Positions 33,378 to 42,429 are shown, counted from the stretch's first letter. The stretch: 64,000 bases of DNA from Candidatus Methanomassiliicoccus intestinalis Issoire-Mx1 (GCF_000404225.1 NC_021353.1:1860001-1924000); one strand, 5' to 3'. The notes: generated by a model from the sequence alone, not told the origin. Made by a program: numbers and translations.

Positions 33378-33607
33378 TGCGCCCCTCCAACGAGGTACTG
33401 GACTGTAATGTCTGTGATGCTGTCTTTATCAAGAAGTGTAATTTCATCGATTCTGATCTGCTGTCTCTTCAGTTTGTGGCGGCTGCCCAGATTGGAGTAT
33501 ACCTGCTCTGTAACCTGAGCTTCATCATCAGCGGCTAATTCAAGGCTGAATTTCTGCCAGCTGAACTTTCCAGTTTTTAATGCACCAACGGCACGATAAG
33601 CGTTCAT
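33374..33607 (-). CDS. rplX: Ribosomal protein LX (eL20 family, L18a)
   Basis: Small archaeal large-subunit protein, 77 residues: MNAYRAVGALKTGKFSWQKFSLELAADDEAQVTEQVYSNLGSRHKLKRQQIRIDEI is the full LX pattern, cited here in part for its GSRHKLKRQQI core. AGAGGT lies six bases before ATG 33607, so the nine extra codons from the upstream TTG are not used. First gene of the LX-pfdA-ftsY operon. Confidence 0.95.
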   Translation of the reverse strand: MNAYRAVGALKTGKFSWQKFSLELAADDEAQVTEQVYSNLGSRHKLKRQQIRIDEITLLDKDSITDITVQYLVGGAQ

Positions 33608-33749
33608 TGATAAACCTCTTTCAACTCGCAACAATAACCTAGTAATATAATCTTTTGGTATCTATGGCTTTCTAAAAAGGCATACTACAGCGTATTTTAT
33701 GAGCTGAGATGACATTTAAGAAAACAGCACCAACAATTGGAAAGGGATC

Positions 33750-34550
33750 ATGAAAGTTTTAACAGCATATTATCCAGACAGAAAATTTCCTGCATTTTCA
33801 GTAACGGGAAGAAACTGCAGGCAGCGATGCAGCCACTGCAGGGGCAGATTTCTGAAAGGCATGATCCCAGTAACTCCAGAAGATCTGGTTTCAACAGCTG
33901 AAAAATATTACAATCAAGGTGCAGAGGGATTCCTGCTCAGCGGCGGATGTGATGAGCACGGCAGAGTCCCGGTCATGCCGTTTCTGAATGCAATCAAGAA
34001 AATAAAGGCTGAAACAAATCTTAAAATCAATATACACACTGGATTTCTGAGCAGACCTGAAGCTTTGGAGCTCATATCAGCTGGAATTGACTGCTTTTCA
34101 ATAGACATCGTTCAAGACAGGGAAGTTATCAAAAAATGCCTCAATCTTGATGTTTCTCCGCATAAATATGAAGAAACGCTGGAAGCACTGGAAGGATCGG
34201 CGAAAATTGTTCCTCACGTATGCACAGGACTGCAGTCTGCAGAAGGGGAGCAAAAATCCCTGGAACTGATATCAAAGTTTGAGGTGTCATCCATCGCAGT
34301 GCTGGGGCTGATTCCCGCCAGAGACAGTGAATGCAGCGAAAGAATGATTTCTTTCGTCTCAGAAGCGGTTAAGACAGGCAGACCGGTCACGATCGGCTGC
34401 ATGAGGCCAAGAGGAAATGTACCGCTGGAGATCAGCTGCGTAGAAGCAGGAGCCTCGGCAATGGCTGCGCCGAACCATAAGACACTGGAGATTTTGAAAG
34501 AAAGGGGATGGACAGTTATAGAAAAGAGCGAATGCTGTGCATTATTCTAG
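33750..34550 (+). CDS. Radical SAM protein related to biotin synthase (COG1856-like)
   Basis: Radical SAM enzyme of 266 residues. The cluster motif near the N-terminus is GRNCRQRCSHCRGRFLKG, a Cx3Cx2C arrangement. A TIM-barrel pattern follows: LLSGGCDEHGRVP, INIHTGFLSRPEALELISAGIDCFSIDIV, VPHVCTGL, VLGLIPARDSE and TIGCMRPRGNVPLEISCVEAGASAMAAPN. It belongs to an archaeal group described as biotin-synthase-like. Some members of related groups act as archaeal lipoyl synthases, but no lipoate-dependent enzyme is in this window, so the substrate remains open. It ends CCALF and overlaps convergent priS by nine bases. Confidence 0.8.
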   Translation: MKVLTAYYPDRKFPAFSVTGRNCRQRCSHCRGRFLKGMIPVTPEDLVSTAEKYYNQGAEGFLLSGGCDEHGRVPVMPFLNAIKKIKAETNLKINIHTGFLSRPEALELISAGIDCFSIDIVQDREVIKKCLNLDVSPHKYEETLEALEGSAKIVPHVCTGLQSAEGEQKSLELISKFEVSSIAVLGLIPARDSECSERMISFVSEAVKTGRPVTIGCMRPRGNVPLEISCVEAGASAMAAPNHKTLEILKERGWTVIEKSECCALF

Positions 34551-35762
34551 GCTTTCAACAAATTCCAGAGTCGCTTCCCTGCGTCCTATTAAAAACATGG
34601 CGGCATACTCTGGAACTCTGCATATGCCCTCGCCGGTTATGCGCTTCCCGCGGATTGTAATGTCAACCTTGTGTTTCAGGAATATTTCGATTTCACGATC
34701 CGTATATGTATCTGGAACAGCATCCAGCAGAGGATTGAAATCATCAAGGTCTTCTCTTTCCATCGGCACAACTCTCAATCCGCTCTTGCCGTGGAGGCTG
34801 CCGGGAAGCCTGATGAGCCTTTTGATATCAGCTGTAACCGGCTCATCAATTTCACATCTAAACCTTGGAATAACTTCATTTTCAAGCAGCCCGAGGAAAA
34901 TATCTTCATGCCGTTTGCTGGTGAAGCAGTCGAAGATGTTCTTTTCCAGAAGCATGTCGCTTCCTGATCTCTCTCCCCTCTTTTCGTAGAGATCCTTCAA
35001 CATTCCATTCACCAGAGTCTCGGAGTAGGTATTCAGATATGGAAGCCTGGTACGCAGATCTTTGACATCCAGAGATCTCATTTCTTCAATCAGCCATGCA
35101 ATTCCGATCCTCATCTTTCCTTTCCATCCCCCGGAGCCTCCGGGGGGAATGCATCTCACTCTGCTCTCCTGAACACGCCCTTTGATTTCAGTAATGTTGA
35201 CGGTCTTGGTAGGAAAGACCCAGTCCATATTGAGATTGTTGCCTGCGATGTAATCTACAATTTCTCGCCTTTCATGACTTTTCAGACGTGCCACTCTTTC
35301 ATCGCTTACATGAATGTGGTAGCCTCTGCCGCCTGAGAAAACGATTCGTAAGTGTGATTCATCGAATCCTAGATCTCCAAGAAGAAAATCATCCACCAGT
35401 CTCAGAACCTCAATCTTGATCCTTGCAAGCATTTCGTCATAGCTCATGAGTTCTGCTCCAGGGATGTGATCGGCATCCAGATCAAAAATCAGATCTGCAC
35501 CGATCCACTGTTTGTCTTCCATCGTGGCAGCACCTGGATACTGATAATATGCCGTGGAGTGATATGAATGAGAAGGCACCTGAGTCTGTAAAAAAGAGTA
35601 AAGCGCATCATCAGACGTAAAAGCCATATGCCTCTGTACAAAGCTCCTGTCAAAGAACATAAAACCGAATTCACGGTTTTTGAACATTGTAGGAATGTAT
35701 GGATGATTTTTAGAATAATATCTTCTAAATCGCTCCATCATGAACTCTTTGTCAGATGCCAT
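34542..35762 (-). CDS. priS: DNA primase small (catalytic) subunit
   Basis: Polymerises the RNA primer. The catalytic metal motif DLIFDLDADH and the nucleotide-binding SGGRGYHIHV are intact. GGSGGWKGKM and LIRLPGSLHGKSGLRV, with its conserved histidine, complete the AEP-family active site. About 406 residues from ATG 35762 (MASDKEFMMERFRRYYS), which matches the family N-terminus. ATG 35804 adds 14 residues and overlaps the upstream membrane-protein gene. The partner priL is at 4.3-5.3 kb, so the subunits are unlinked, as is usual in archaea. Confidence 0.95.
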   Translation of the reverse strand: MASDKEFMMERFRRYYSKNHPYIPTMFKNREFGFMFFDRSFVQRHMAFTSDDALYSFLQTQVPSHSYHSTAYYQYPGAATMEDKQWIGADLIFDLDADHIPGAELMSYDEMLARIKIEVLRLVDDFLLGDLGFDESHLRIVFSGGRGYHIHVSDERVARLKSHERREIVDYIAGNNLNMDWVFPTKTVNITEIKGRVQESRVRCIPPGGSGGWKGKMRIGIAWLIEEMRSLDVKDLRTRLPYLNTYSETLVNGMLKDLYEKRGERSGSDMLLEKNIFDCFTSKRHEDIFLGLLENEVIPRFRCEIDEPVTADIKRLIRLPGSLHGKSGLRVVPMEREDLDDFNPLLDAVPDTYTDREIEIFLKHKVDITIRGKRITGEGICRVPEYAAMFLIGRREATLEFVESLE

Positions 35763-35796
35763 TGTAGAACCAAGAATACACTGCCTGTAAATTAGT

Positions 35797-36846
35797 TTAT
35801 TCATTCACAGTCGTCTGCTGACCGGTTTTTCCCCGGTGGGTCCCGTATCTGCCCTTTTTCAGAATGAATGTGCACAGTGCAATCGGTACAATGAGCCAGA
35901 TGCTGGTAATTATCGAAAGCAGCCCGGCTGTGGCAGAAACCGCAGATGTAAGACCAGCGGCCTGGAAGAACTCTGAAACCACCATCATGTTCCCGCCTCC
36001 TGCAGGGAAAATCAGCTGAGCTGTAAAACTGATGATGGATGACAGTACAATTACAGATAAGAAAACAGTAGCCCCGATGGAATCGAAGATGATTACCATC
36101 CTGGTAAACTCCATACACCAGATCAGTATTGTGAGGAACATCGAAGTAATGATGTGTTTTTTATTCTTCTTCCAAGACATTGACCGGCCTTCGTTGAACG
36201 ATGCCACAGTCTTGTTGACCCAGTTGGCAAACCTCTCCCGGTCTTTTTCATTTTTCAGAGCCTTGGATACCCATATGCCGAAGGCGCCTAACTTAGCAGC
36301 TATTGCCGGATGAGAGATTATTCCAATTACCAGTAGATTCCCTAAAACTATTATAACCATTAAAAAAGCCAGTGCATCCCAGGCTCCCTCATAGATCCCA
36401 AAGATATACACTGATGCAAAGGAAGCTACTAAAGCAATTGTCGTAAAAAGCATGTCCATGACTCTCTCATAGACAAGGGTTGAAAGAGAAGCTCCAATGG
36501 CGACTCCCTCTTCTTCTTCACTTATTCCTGCGGCCCTTACGGCATCTCCCAGAACCCTTCCTGGTGTAACATCATTAAGCGCCTGTCCTACTGCATAATG
36601 AGGAAGACATGATTTGAAGGGAAGTGTCTGACCGGCGCCTTTCAGCAGAATATACCATCTTACAGTCCTGACAAATACCATTGCCAGATAAAGCAGGGCC
36701 GCGATGACAATAAGCAAGAGGCTGGAATGAGCCAGTTCTTCAGAAACTTCATTAACATCGGCTGAAACAAGCAGTGCAAGTATGAGGATTAGAGACAGAG
36801 CTGCCGTGACGAGGTAGCCAAACCACTTTTTTTTACTGCTTGCCAT
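35797..36846 (-). CDS. Lysylphosphatidylglycerol-synthase-TM-like (UPF0104) membrane protein
   Basis: Multi-pass protein of 349 residues with eight or so hydrophobic helices. Family features are VRTVRWYILLKGAGQTLPFKSCLPHYAVGQALNDVTPGRVLGDAVRA, which includes the G-x-x-x-N-D/N-x-x-P-G-R motif, the VYERVMDMLFT helix, and a late FPAGGGNMMVVSEFF segment. The group includes AglD of haloarchaea and flippase-like proteins of lipid and dolichol-sugar pathways. A link to N-glycosylation (STT3 at 50-56 kb) is possible but unproven. It ends just inside the longest priS frame. Confidence 0.87.
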   Translation of the reverse strand: MASSKKKWFGYLVTAALSLILILALLVSADVNEVSEELAHSSLLLIVIAALLYLAMVFVRTVRWYILLKGAGQTLPFKSCLPHYAVGQALNDVTPGRVLGDAVRAAGISEEEEGVAIGASLSTLVYERVMDMLFTTIALVASFASVYIFGIYEGAWDALAFLMVIIVLGNLLVIGIISHPAIAAKLGAFGIWVSKALKNEKDRERFANWVNKTVASFNEGRSMSWKKNKKHIITSMFLTILIWCMEFTRMVIIFDSIGATVFLSVIVLSSIISFTAQLIFPAGGGNMMVVSEFFQAAGLTSAVSATAGLLSIITSIWLIVPIALCTFILKKGRYGTHRGKTGQQTTVNE

Positions 36847-36996
36847 ACAGTCCTTAACTCAAAGGGTACTTAATTATTTTCTCTCTAATTTAGGAAAAAA
36901 TCAAATACATAAATTCTGGATTTTTGTAACAAAATATCTTTTCATTTTTGCATACTTAATGCTTAAATATACAGACATCGTAGGTTGAGATTATAG

Positions 36997-37887
36997 GTGA
37001 ATAAACAAATGGGAGCTTCTGCTACCTTAAGGACCCTATTATTGTTCATAGTGATGTCCTTGATATTTGCAGCCATAGGCTGGCTGCTTGGAGAATTCGC
37101 AATGGGAGGGAACTGGGTACTCGGTGTATCCATTTTCTTAGCGTTAGCAATTATCATGAATTTGGTGTCATATTTCTTCTCAGACAAGATTGTGCTCGCC
37201 ACATACAGAGCAAAGATTGTCACTGAAGAAGAAGCGCCGAGACTCCACCGTATAGTCCGCAATCTTTCACAGCTGTCTGGACTTCCAATGCCTAAAATCG
37301 CAATTGTACCGTCAAACACGCCTAATGCATTTGCTACAGGCCGCAATAAGAAACATGCGGTAGTAGCAGCAACACAGGGCATATTGGACTATCTGACAGA
37401 TGATGAACTTACAGGAGTTCTAGCCCATGAAATGGCACACGTGAAAGATAAGGATATCATGGTCATGTCTGTCGCATCTACACTGGCCGGAGCAATATCA
37501 TTTGCATCCAGAACATTCTACTGGGGAACACTGTTCAGCGGTGGAAACAACAGAGAAGGCAATATCATAATTGCATTGATAGTGGCAATTACAGCCCCAA
37601 TTGCAGCAATGCTGCTTCAGCTGGCTGTTTCAAGAAGCAGGGAATATAAAGCAGACTATGAAGGCGCAATGATGATAGGCCGTCCGATGGCGCTTGCAAA
37701 CGCTCTCAGAAAACTGGAAGCTGGAAACAAAGCTAAGCCAATGGATTTCGGCAATCCCTCGTCTTCATCACTGTTCATAGTGAATCCATTTTCCGGAAAG
37801 GGACTGGCATCACTATTCTCAACACATCCTCCCATGGATGAGAGGATCAAAAGGCTTGAGAATCTGGCCGGCGGAATGCGCTACTGA
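36997..37887 (+). CDS. htpX: HtpX-type membrane zinc metalloprotease
   Basis: Membrane protease of family M48 for quality control of membrane proteins, 296 residues. The zinc motif VLAHEMAHVKDKD (HExxH) is followed by the third ligand in SRSREYKADYEGAMM. Two N-terminal membrane helices and a later hydrophobic pair (about 165-215) are as in HtpX. SNTPNAFATGRNKKHAVVAATQGIL is conserved. GTG start 36997. A bidirectional hairpin terminator follows. Confidence 0.95.
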   Translation: MNKQMGASATLRTLLLFIVMSLIFAAIGWLLGEFAMGGNWVLGVSIFLALAIIMNLVSYFFSDKIVLATYRAKIVTEEEAPRLHRIVRNLSQLSGLPMPKIAIVPSNTPNAFATGRNKKHAVVAATQGILDYLTDDELTGVLAHEMAHVKDKDIMVMSVASTLAGAISFASRTFYWGTLFSGGNNREGNIIIALIVAITAPIAAMLLQLAVSRSREYKADYEGAMMIGRPMALANALRKLEAGNKAKPMDFGNPSSSSLFIVNPFSGKGLASLFSTHPPMDERIKRLENLAGGMRY

Positions 37888-37902
37888 AAATATCAAAAAA
37901 AG

Positions 37903-37921
37903 CCTCACCGTTGAGGTGAGG
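37903..37921. terminator. Bidirectional hairpin terminator between htpX and the HPS-RraA gene
   Basis: CCTCACC (37903-37909) and GGTGAGG (37915-37921) form a perfect 7-bp stem with loop GTTGA. An A-run (37895-37901) precedes it, giving a U-tract for the minus-strand transcript, and ATAATTTTTAA follows for the plus strand. The two genes converge here. Confidence 0.65.
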
Positions 37922-37933
37922 TGAAAATAATTT

Positions 37934-39229
37934 TTAATGAACCTGTTCCCACTTTTCTAATTCAAGAACTTTTGATAATGTGCTGCCCTTTTTTATCTCT
38001 TCGCGGATCCTGTTTTCCCTTTCAGCCACATCGACTGAGCGGTTGGCAATTTCAGTGGCTTTCTCCTGAGGAACTACTACCACGCCGCAGTCATCGCCGA
38101 TTATCCAGTCACCGGGCTTTATTGTCAGCCCTCCGCAGAGAATATTGTGGCCGATGCCGCCGTATCCCTTGGGCTCACTGGCATTTGGAACTGAATACCT
38201 TGAGAATGCAGGAAATCCCATTTCATAAATTTCATCCATATCCCTGATGGCTCCATCGATTACTACTCCTTTTATACCCTTAGAAATGCAGCTCCAGGCA
38301 GCCAGAGCACCGAATACTGCGATATCTCCGCCTCCGACATCAATGACCAGTACATCTCCTTTCTCGGCCTGATCAATAGCCTCTACAGGTTTTGCCCAGT
38401 CTCCATTGACTGTCTGTACTGTAAGCGCGCGGCCGATCATTTTGGTGCCGGGTTTATTTCTCGGGATGATACCGGAAAGAACTCCGGTTCTATGCATGGC
38501 ATCAGAAATATTCGCTGTTGATGCAAGAGAAAAAGCCTCATACAATTCATCAGAACCGTACTTTTTCGCAACGTTGGATGCCACAGCCTTATGTGTAGCC
38601 ATTGCAGTTTTCATATTCTCTGTGGCACTGCACACATCCTTGGCTTTGATGATACTGCCGCCGGCAATGATAATGGAAGCACCGGCGTCTAGAAGTTCAG
38701 GTGCGGTAATCTGTGTGATTCCCCCTGCTACAGCGACAGGTATCGATACTTCTGAGACTATTTGTTTTAAAATGTCAATTGGAGAACTCTCCCCTTTCAT
38801 CTGCTGATCTATGCCTATATGAAGGCAGATGTATGAAACTCCAAGTTTCTCTGCAGTTTTAGAGCGTTCCACTCTGTCACTGACCCCTATGAGGTCGATC
38901 ATGATCTTGGACCCGTACTGCATTGCGGAAGTAACTGCCTCTTCAATAGTGCTGTCGTCAGCTAAACCGAGAATTGAAACAATGTCTGCACCGGCTTTAG
39001 AAGCTATCTCAACTTCTGTAGCACCTACATCCATAGTCTTCATGTCAGCAATTATCGTGTGTCCAGGGAAATTTTTCTTCAGTTCCCGTATGACGTCTGA
39101 TCCCTCGGACTTAATTAAAGGCGTACCGGCTTCAATCCAGTCTGCACCGCCTTTCACCGCCTCCGCAGCAATTTCAAGGGCTCTTTTTTTATGCATAAAA
39201 TCAAGAGCCACTTGTAGGACAGGTTCCAT
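37934..39229 (-). CDS. Fused 3-hexulose-6-phosphate synthase and RraA-like protein
   Basis: Two-domain product of 431 residues. The N-terminal half (about 1-210) is hexulose-phosphate synthase, an OMP-decarboxylase-fold barrel with ALDFMHKKRALEIA, GADWIEAGTPLIKSEG, IIADMKTMDVGATEVEIASKAGAD and VAVAGGITQITAPELLDAGASIIIAG. The C-terminal half (about 225-425) is RraA-like: IPRNKPGTKMIGRALTVQT, AVFGALAAWSCISKGIKGVVIDGAIRD and GDWIIGDDCGVVVVPQEKA, containing the aldolase-type G-x-x-x-D residues. Archaea without a complete pentose-phosphate pathway use HPS to make ribulose 5-phosphate, formaldehyde being the co-product. The RraA half's substrate is unknown. Confidence 0.93.
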   Translation of the reverse strand: MEPVLQVALDFMHKKRALEIAAEAVKGGADWIEAGTPLIKSEGSDVIRELKKNFPGHTIIADMKTMDVGATEVEIASKAGADIVSILGLADDSTIEEAVTSAMQYGSKIMIDLIGVSDRVERSKTAEKLGVSYICLHIGIDQQMKGESSPIDILKQIVSEVSIPVAVAGGITQITAPELLDAGASIIIAGGSIIKAKDVCSATENMKTAMATHKAVASNVAKKYGSDELYEAFSLASTANISDAMHRTGVLSGIIPRNKPGTKMIGRALTVQTVNGDWAKPVEAIDQAEKGDVLVIDVGGGDIAVFGALAAWSCISKGIKGVVIDGAIRDMDEIYEMGFPAFSRYSVPNASEPKGYGGIGHNILCGGLTIKPGDWIIGDDCGVVVVPQEKATEIANRSVDVAERENRIREEIKKGSTLSKVLELEKWEQVH

Positions 39230-39376
39230 ACCAGAGGTTATGCACTCGGCATATTAGGCATTTTTTATATCCACACATATCTAATTTTAGAAAGCAGCCC
39301 TAAACATACACAATCAAGAAAATTCTGGTAAGCTGACATCAGCACCCGATGTGGAAAGTTTTTAACCAGAGTATCG

Positions 39377-39610
39377 ATGAAGGCTGCAATGAATATCAGT
39401 CTCGAAGAAAAATACAAAATTGTATCGGGCGTGTTGGGTGAAAACCGATACACGACTCTCGAACTAGAGGCTGCTATGGCAGATCAAGGCACTCAATGCC
39501 CTGATGATCTGGCCAGGACCCTGAATGTTTTAAAAAGAAAAGGAATGATCTGCGGCGAAGTCTCAACAGAACGCGGCGGATGGGTCTGGTGGATTGAAAA
39601 TAATAAATAA
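39377..39610 (+). CDS. Small winged-helix-like protein
   Basis: Seventy-seven residues with a winged-helix outline: helix ISLEEKYKIVSGVL, helix TLELEAAMADQG, recognition-like helix PDDLARTLNVLKRKGMICGEV and a wing STERGGWVWWIEN. It could be a small DNA-binding regulator. ATG 39377 is given; ATG 39389 is an alternative. Monocistronic and unrelated in sequence to its neighbours. Confidence 0.55.
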   Translation: MKAAMNISLEEKYKIVSGVLGENRYTTLELEAAMADQGTQCPDDLARTLNVLKRKGMICGEVSTERGGWVWWIENNK

Positions 39611-39790
39611 TAAAGAATAAATGCCCCCTCGGCTCGCCCATCACTCATCACTGATCAGCGCGGAAAATTCGTCATCGGGGATTTTCACAATAGAGATGTT
39701 AATGATAAAACTTTCATAAAGAGGTTTAATTTGCGGCCGTGTTTTCACGGCCGCCTAGCGTTTGCCGGATGGTGATTGTACAGAAAAGCC
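39611..39790. other. 180-base intergenic region before the thiolase stop
   Basis: No gene is seen. It contains C-rich and TCATCACTCATCACTGATCA repetitive sequence at about 39640-39660, a near-palindromic ATGATAAAACTTTCAT (39701-39716), and a strong hairpin at 39733-39754. It is the shared 3' region of the winged-helix gene and thiolase. Confidence 0.5.
39733..39754. terminator. GC-rich perfect hairpin, probable terminator
   Basis: GCGGCCGTG (39733-39741) and CACGGCCGC (39746-39754) form a 9-bp perfect stem closed by TTTT. It lies 37 bases beyond the thiolase stop codon. No long U-tract follows on either strand, so it may stabilise the 3' end rather than terminate alone. Confidence 0.55.
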
Positions 39791-40969
39791 TTATTCTCTC
39801 TCAATTATCATTGAGACTGCGTTACCGCCGCCGAGACACAGGGTGAGCAAACCTCTGTGCTTCTGGGCTCTCTGTAATTCGTAGATTAATGAAACTAGCA
39901 CCCTAGCACCAGAACATCCTATCGGATGTCCTATGGCTACTGCGCCTCCATTAACATTGAACTTTTCATCGGGAACTTCAAGCGTTTTCTTAACTGCCAC
40001 AGAAGCGGTTGCGAAGGCTTCGTTGTGCTCGAAAAGATCGATATCGTCTATAGTCATATCGTTCCTTTTCAGCAGCGTCTGAGTTGTAGAAATCGGAGCC
40101 TCCATTATCCACTCGGGCTTAGTTCCACCAGTATTATAATCCCGTATAGATGCTAAGATATTAAGACTCTTCTCTTCCGCATATTTTCTAGAAGTAATTA
40201 CAAGAGCAGCCGCACCATCGCTGATCTGCGAAGAATTCCCGGCTGTGACGATTCCATCTTTTTTAAATGCAGGCCTGAGTTTGGAAAGTGCTTCCATGGA
40301 GATATCAGGTCTTATGCCTTCATCTTCCTTGAACTCAAACTCTGTTTTCTTAGATTTTACGGTTAGAGGGAGTATCTCTTTTGAGAAATATCCGTTTTTA
40401 GTAGCATTGTTTGATTTTACATGACTCTGGAATGAAAGCTCATCCGCCTGTTCCCTGGTAACATTAAAACGTTCTGCTACGATCTCAGCAGTCATACCCA
40501 TATGGGCATCAGTCGGAGCATCCCACAGTCCATCATGAACGAGATGATCGACAATCTTGTTGTCGCCGAGCCTGTATCCGAACCTTCCATCCATGAGAAG
40601 ATAGGGAGCAGAACTCATGCTTTCCATTCCGCCGGCCACGATTGCTTCGTGCTCTCCCACACGGACAGAGTTTGCAGCCAGCATAACAGATTTTAGACCT
40701 GAACCGCAGATCTTATTAACATTCAGAGAACCGATTTCAACCGGCAGCCCCGCATTCAAAGCGGCCTGTCTGGCTGGATTCTGTCCGGTTCCTGCAGACA
40801 ATACTATTCCCATAATGCATTCCTGAATGTCGGCCGGTTCTAATTTGGATCTCTGTACAGCTTCGCTTATTACTTTAGCTCCAAGCTGGGGAGCTGTGAA
40901 ACTTTTCAAAGCCCCGCCTAACTTTCCCACTGCGGTTCGAGTTGCACCAACGATTACTGCTTCGTTCAT
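39791..40969 (-). CDS. Acetyl-CoA C-acetyltransferase (bacterial-type thiolase)
   Basis: Condenses two acetyl-CoA to acetoacetyl-CoA or cleaves it. The 392-residue product has the acyl-enzyme cysteine in NKICGSGLKSVMLA, the histidine in GGAVAIGHPIGCSGARVLVSL, which also holds the second cysteine, and the AGGMESMS and GGGNAVSMI blocks. It has the full-length bacterial architecture. The shorter archaeal thiolase that forms a complex with HMG-CoA synthase and a DUF35 protein looks different, and neither partner is adjacent. AGGGAT precedes ATG 40969. It could feed mevalonate synthesis; that is inference. Confidence 0.93.
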   Translation of the reverse strand: MNEAVIVGATRTAVGKLGGALKSFTAPQLGAKVISEAVQRSKLEPADIQECIMGIVLSAGTGQNPARQAALNAGLPVEIGSLNVNKICGSGLKSVMLAANSVRVGEHEAIVAGGMESMSSAPYLLMDGRFGYRLGDNKIVDHLVHDGLWDAPTDAHMGMTAEIVAERFNVTREQADELSFQSHVKSNNATKNGYFSKEILPLTVKSKKTEFEFKEDEGIRPDISMEALSKLRPAFKKDGIVTAGNSSQISDGAAALVITSRKYAEEKSLNILASIRDYNTGGTKPEWIMEAPISTTQTLLKRNDMTIDDIDLFEHNEAFATASVAVKKTLEVPDEKFNVNGGAVAIGHPIGCSGARVLVSLIYELQRAQKHRGLLTLCLGGGNAVSMIIERE

Positions 40970-41136
40970 TAGATCCCTTTCAAAGTTTGATTAACGGTTC
41001 CAAATGCTTCACGCAATAATATCTTAAATAACTGTCGGTGATGCCGTTCGTCAATAAACGAAGATATGAGTTTACAAAATTAACTTTATGCAATATTTGA
41101 AATTATAAAGCGGTTGAGACGGAGATACCAGACATC

Positions 41137-42429
41137 TCAATCTTCAAAATTGCACCGCTTCAATGGTTTTGAAAGATGTCTCCGGGAGCAGACGGGCGGT
41201 TCATACCATCCTATAGAGATTGTTCTAGGTTCTTCAGCCATTAATACGTCATTTGACTTAGTACCGCAGTCTCTGCACCTGTATCCCTGCCCTGCCCCGA
41301 CAGATTTCATTATCCTGCCGCATACGCTGCATTTCGGGTTTGCAACTTTGATTTTAAATGACGAAAGAGAGACCACCTGCAGCTTTTCGATATTGAGTGT
41401 CCTGGGCTCTTCTCTCAGTTCTCCAAAGACTTTTACAAGGTCTCCGGGTCTCAGAGCACGGATGACATTGCGGAAGCCCTTGGAAGGCTCGTACGCTGCA
41501 CATTCAAGCTTCTCTCCAGCATCGATTGTGAGAATTACATGGCCGCCTGCAACTGTAACCGGGATGGAAGCTACTGTTCCTTCAACCGCATACGATGAAT
41601 TAGGCTCCAGAGAATGATAGTCTTCAATGATGTGGTCATCCGTACCCTGGTTGCTCAGGTAGATGAGCCAGCGTTCAACTTCTTCAGATCTTATGAATTC
41701 CCTTGCCTTCAAAAGATCTTCAAAGGAGTCGCCTCTCACACCGTATAAGATAGGGCAGGAGGTGTTTGGCACGATGGCCGGTTTAGACAGCCCCTCGTCA
41801 TAGTTGTTAAAGGTGGAAGGAAATAACTCATCCAGCTGTCTGACGTCTTCAGCATTAACATGTCTGGGGGTTCCCCATTTGCTGCGTTCTCTGTATGCAA
41901 GCACTTCGTAAGTGTAATCGCCGGGTTTCCAGGAAATCGATGCAGAAGCCCCGATGACACCCCGCCCTTTGTTTATCTGAAAGACTCTGTGGTCCTTTCC
42001 TTCCAGATAGGAGAGCGCCTCCTCCTTGGAGATTATTCTGTGGACTGCCTTGTCATAAAGCGAAGCATCTACATCATCTCTGCACACCACAAGCCCAGGA
42101 TCAGCATGATCGGTCTGCGACCATTCTTTAACCAGATCGATACAGCGGCTGAATACATCATCAATATCCGGTTCGCTTTCAAGATCACTATAACAGAAAA
42201 TTTTACGGCCGGCGATGCTTCCAATATACTGGCGGTCTCCGCAGCCCTTTCCCACCCTGATGCAGAGGGCACCGTTGCCTCTAGTCTTCCACGGCACGGC
42301 AGGATTCAAACGTACAAGTCTTGGAAACCCGATGAGATCCAGATCATCCAGAGTGCGTATCAGTTCCGTTGCCAGGAAAGTGGTGCACATCCAAGTGGAG
42401 GAATCGGTATCATCGACAGCCACATACAT
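41137..42429 (-). CDS. tiaS: tRNA(Ile2) 2-agmatinylcytidine synthetase
   Basis: Modifies C34 of the AUA-reading tRNA(Ile) with agmatine, so that it reads AUA rather than AUG; essential in archaea. The 430-residue protein shows the N-terminal MYVAVDDTDSSTWMCTTFLATEL (DDTDS kinase-like site), NGALCIRVG, NKGRGVIGASASISW, an OB-fold (about 280-355) and a C-terminal zinc ribbon CSVCGRIMKS..YRCRDCG. The last 40 residues end in basic sequence. Start ATG 42429. Confidence 0.96.
   Translation of the reverse strand: MYVAVDDTDSSTWMCTTFLATELIRTLDDLDLIGFPRLVRLNPAVPWKTRGNGALCIRVGKGCGDRQYIGSIAGRKIFCYSDLESEPDIDDVFSRCIDLVKEWSQTDHADPGLVVCRDDVDASLYDKAVHRIISKEEALSYLEGKDHRVFQINKGRGVIGASASISWKPGDYTYEVLAYRERSKWGTPRHVNAEDVRQLDELFPSTFNNYDEGLSKPAIVPNTSCPILYGVRGDSFEDLLKAREFIRSEEVERWLIYLSNQGTDDHIIEDYHSLEPNSSYAVEGTVASIPVTVAGGHVILTIDAGEKLECAAYEPSKGFRNVIRALRPGDLVKVFGELREEPRTLNIEKLQVVSLSSFKIKVANPKCSVCGRIMKSVGAGQGYRCRDCGTKSNDVLMAEEPRTISIGWYEPPVCSRRHLSKPLKRCNFED

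Noticed and set aside
36060..36313. Plus-strand frame within the UPF0104 membrane-protein gene
   Set aside because: Antisense shadow; the minus-strand gene has clear family motifs.
41044..41070. TTCGT-CAATA-AACGAA inverted repeat upstream of thiolase
   Set aside because: Only five clean pairs in AT-rich DNA and no U-tract; too weak to call a terminator or operator.
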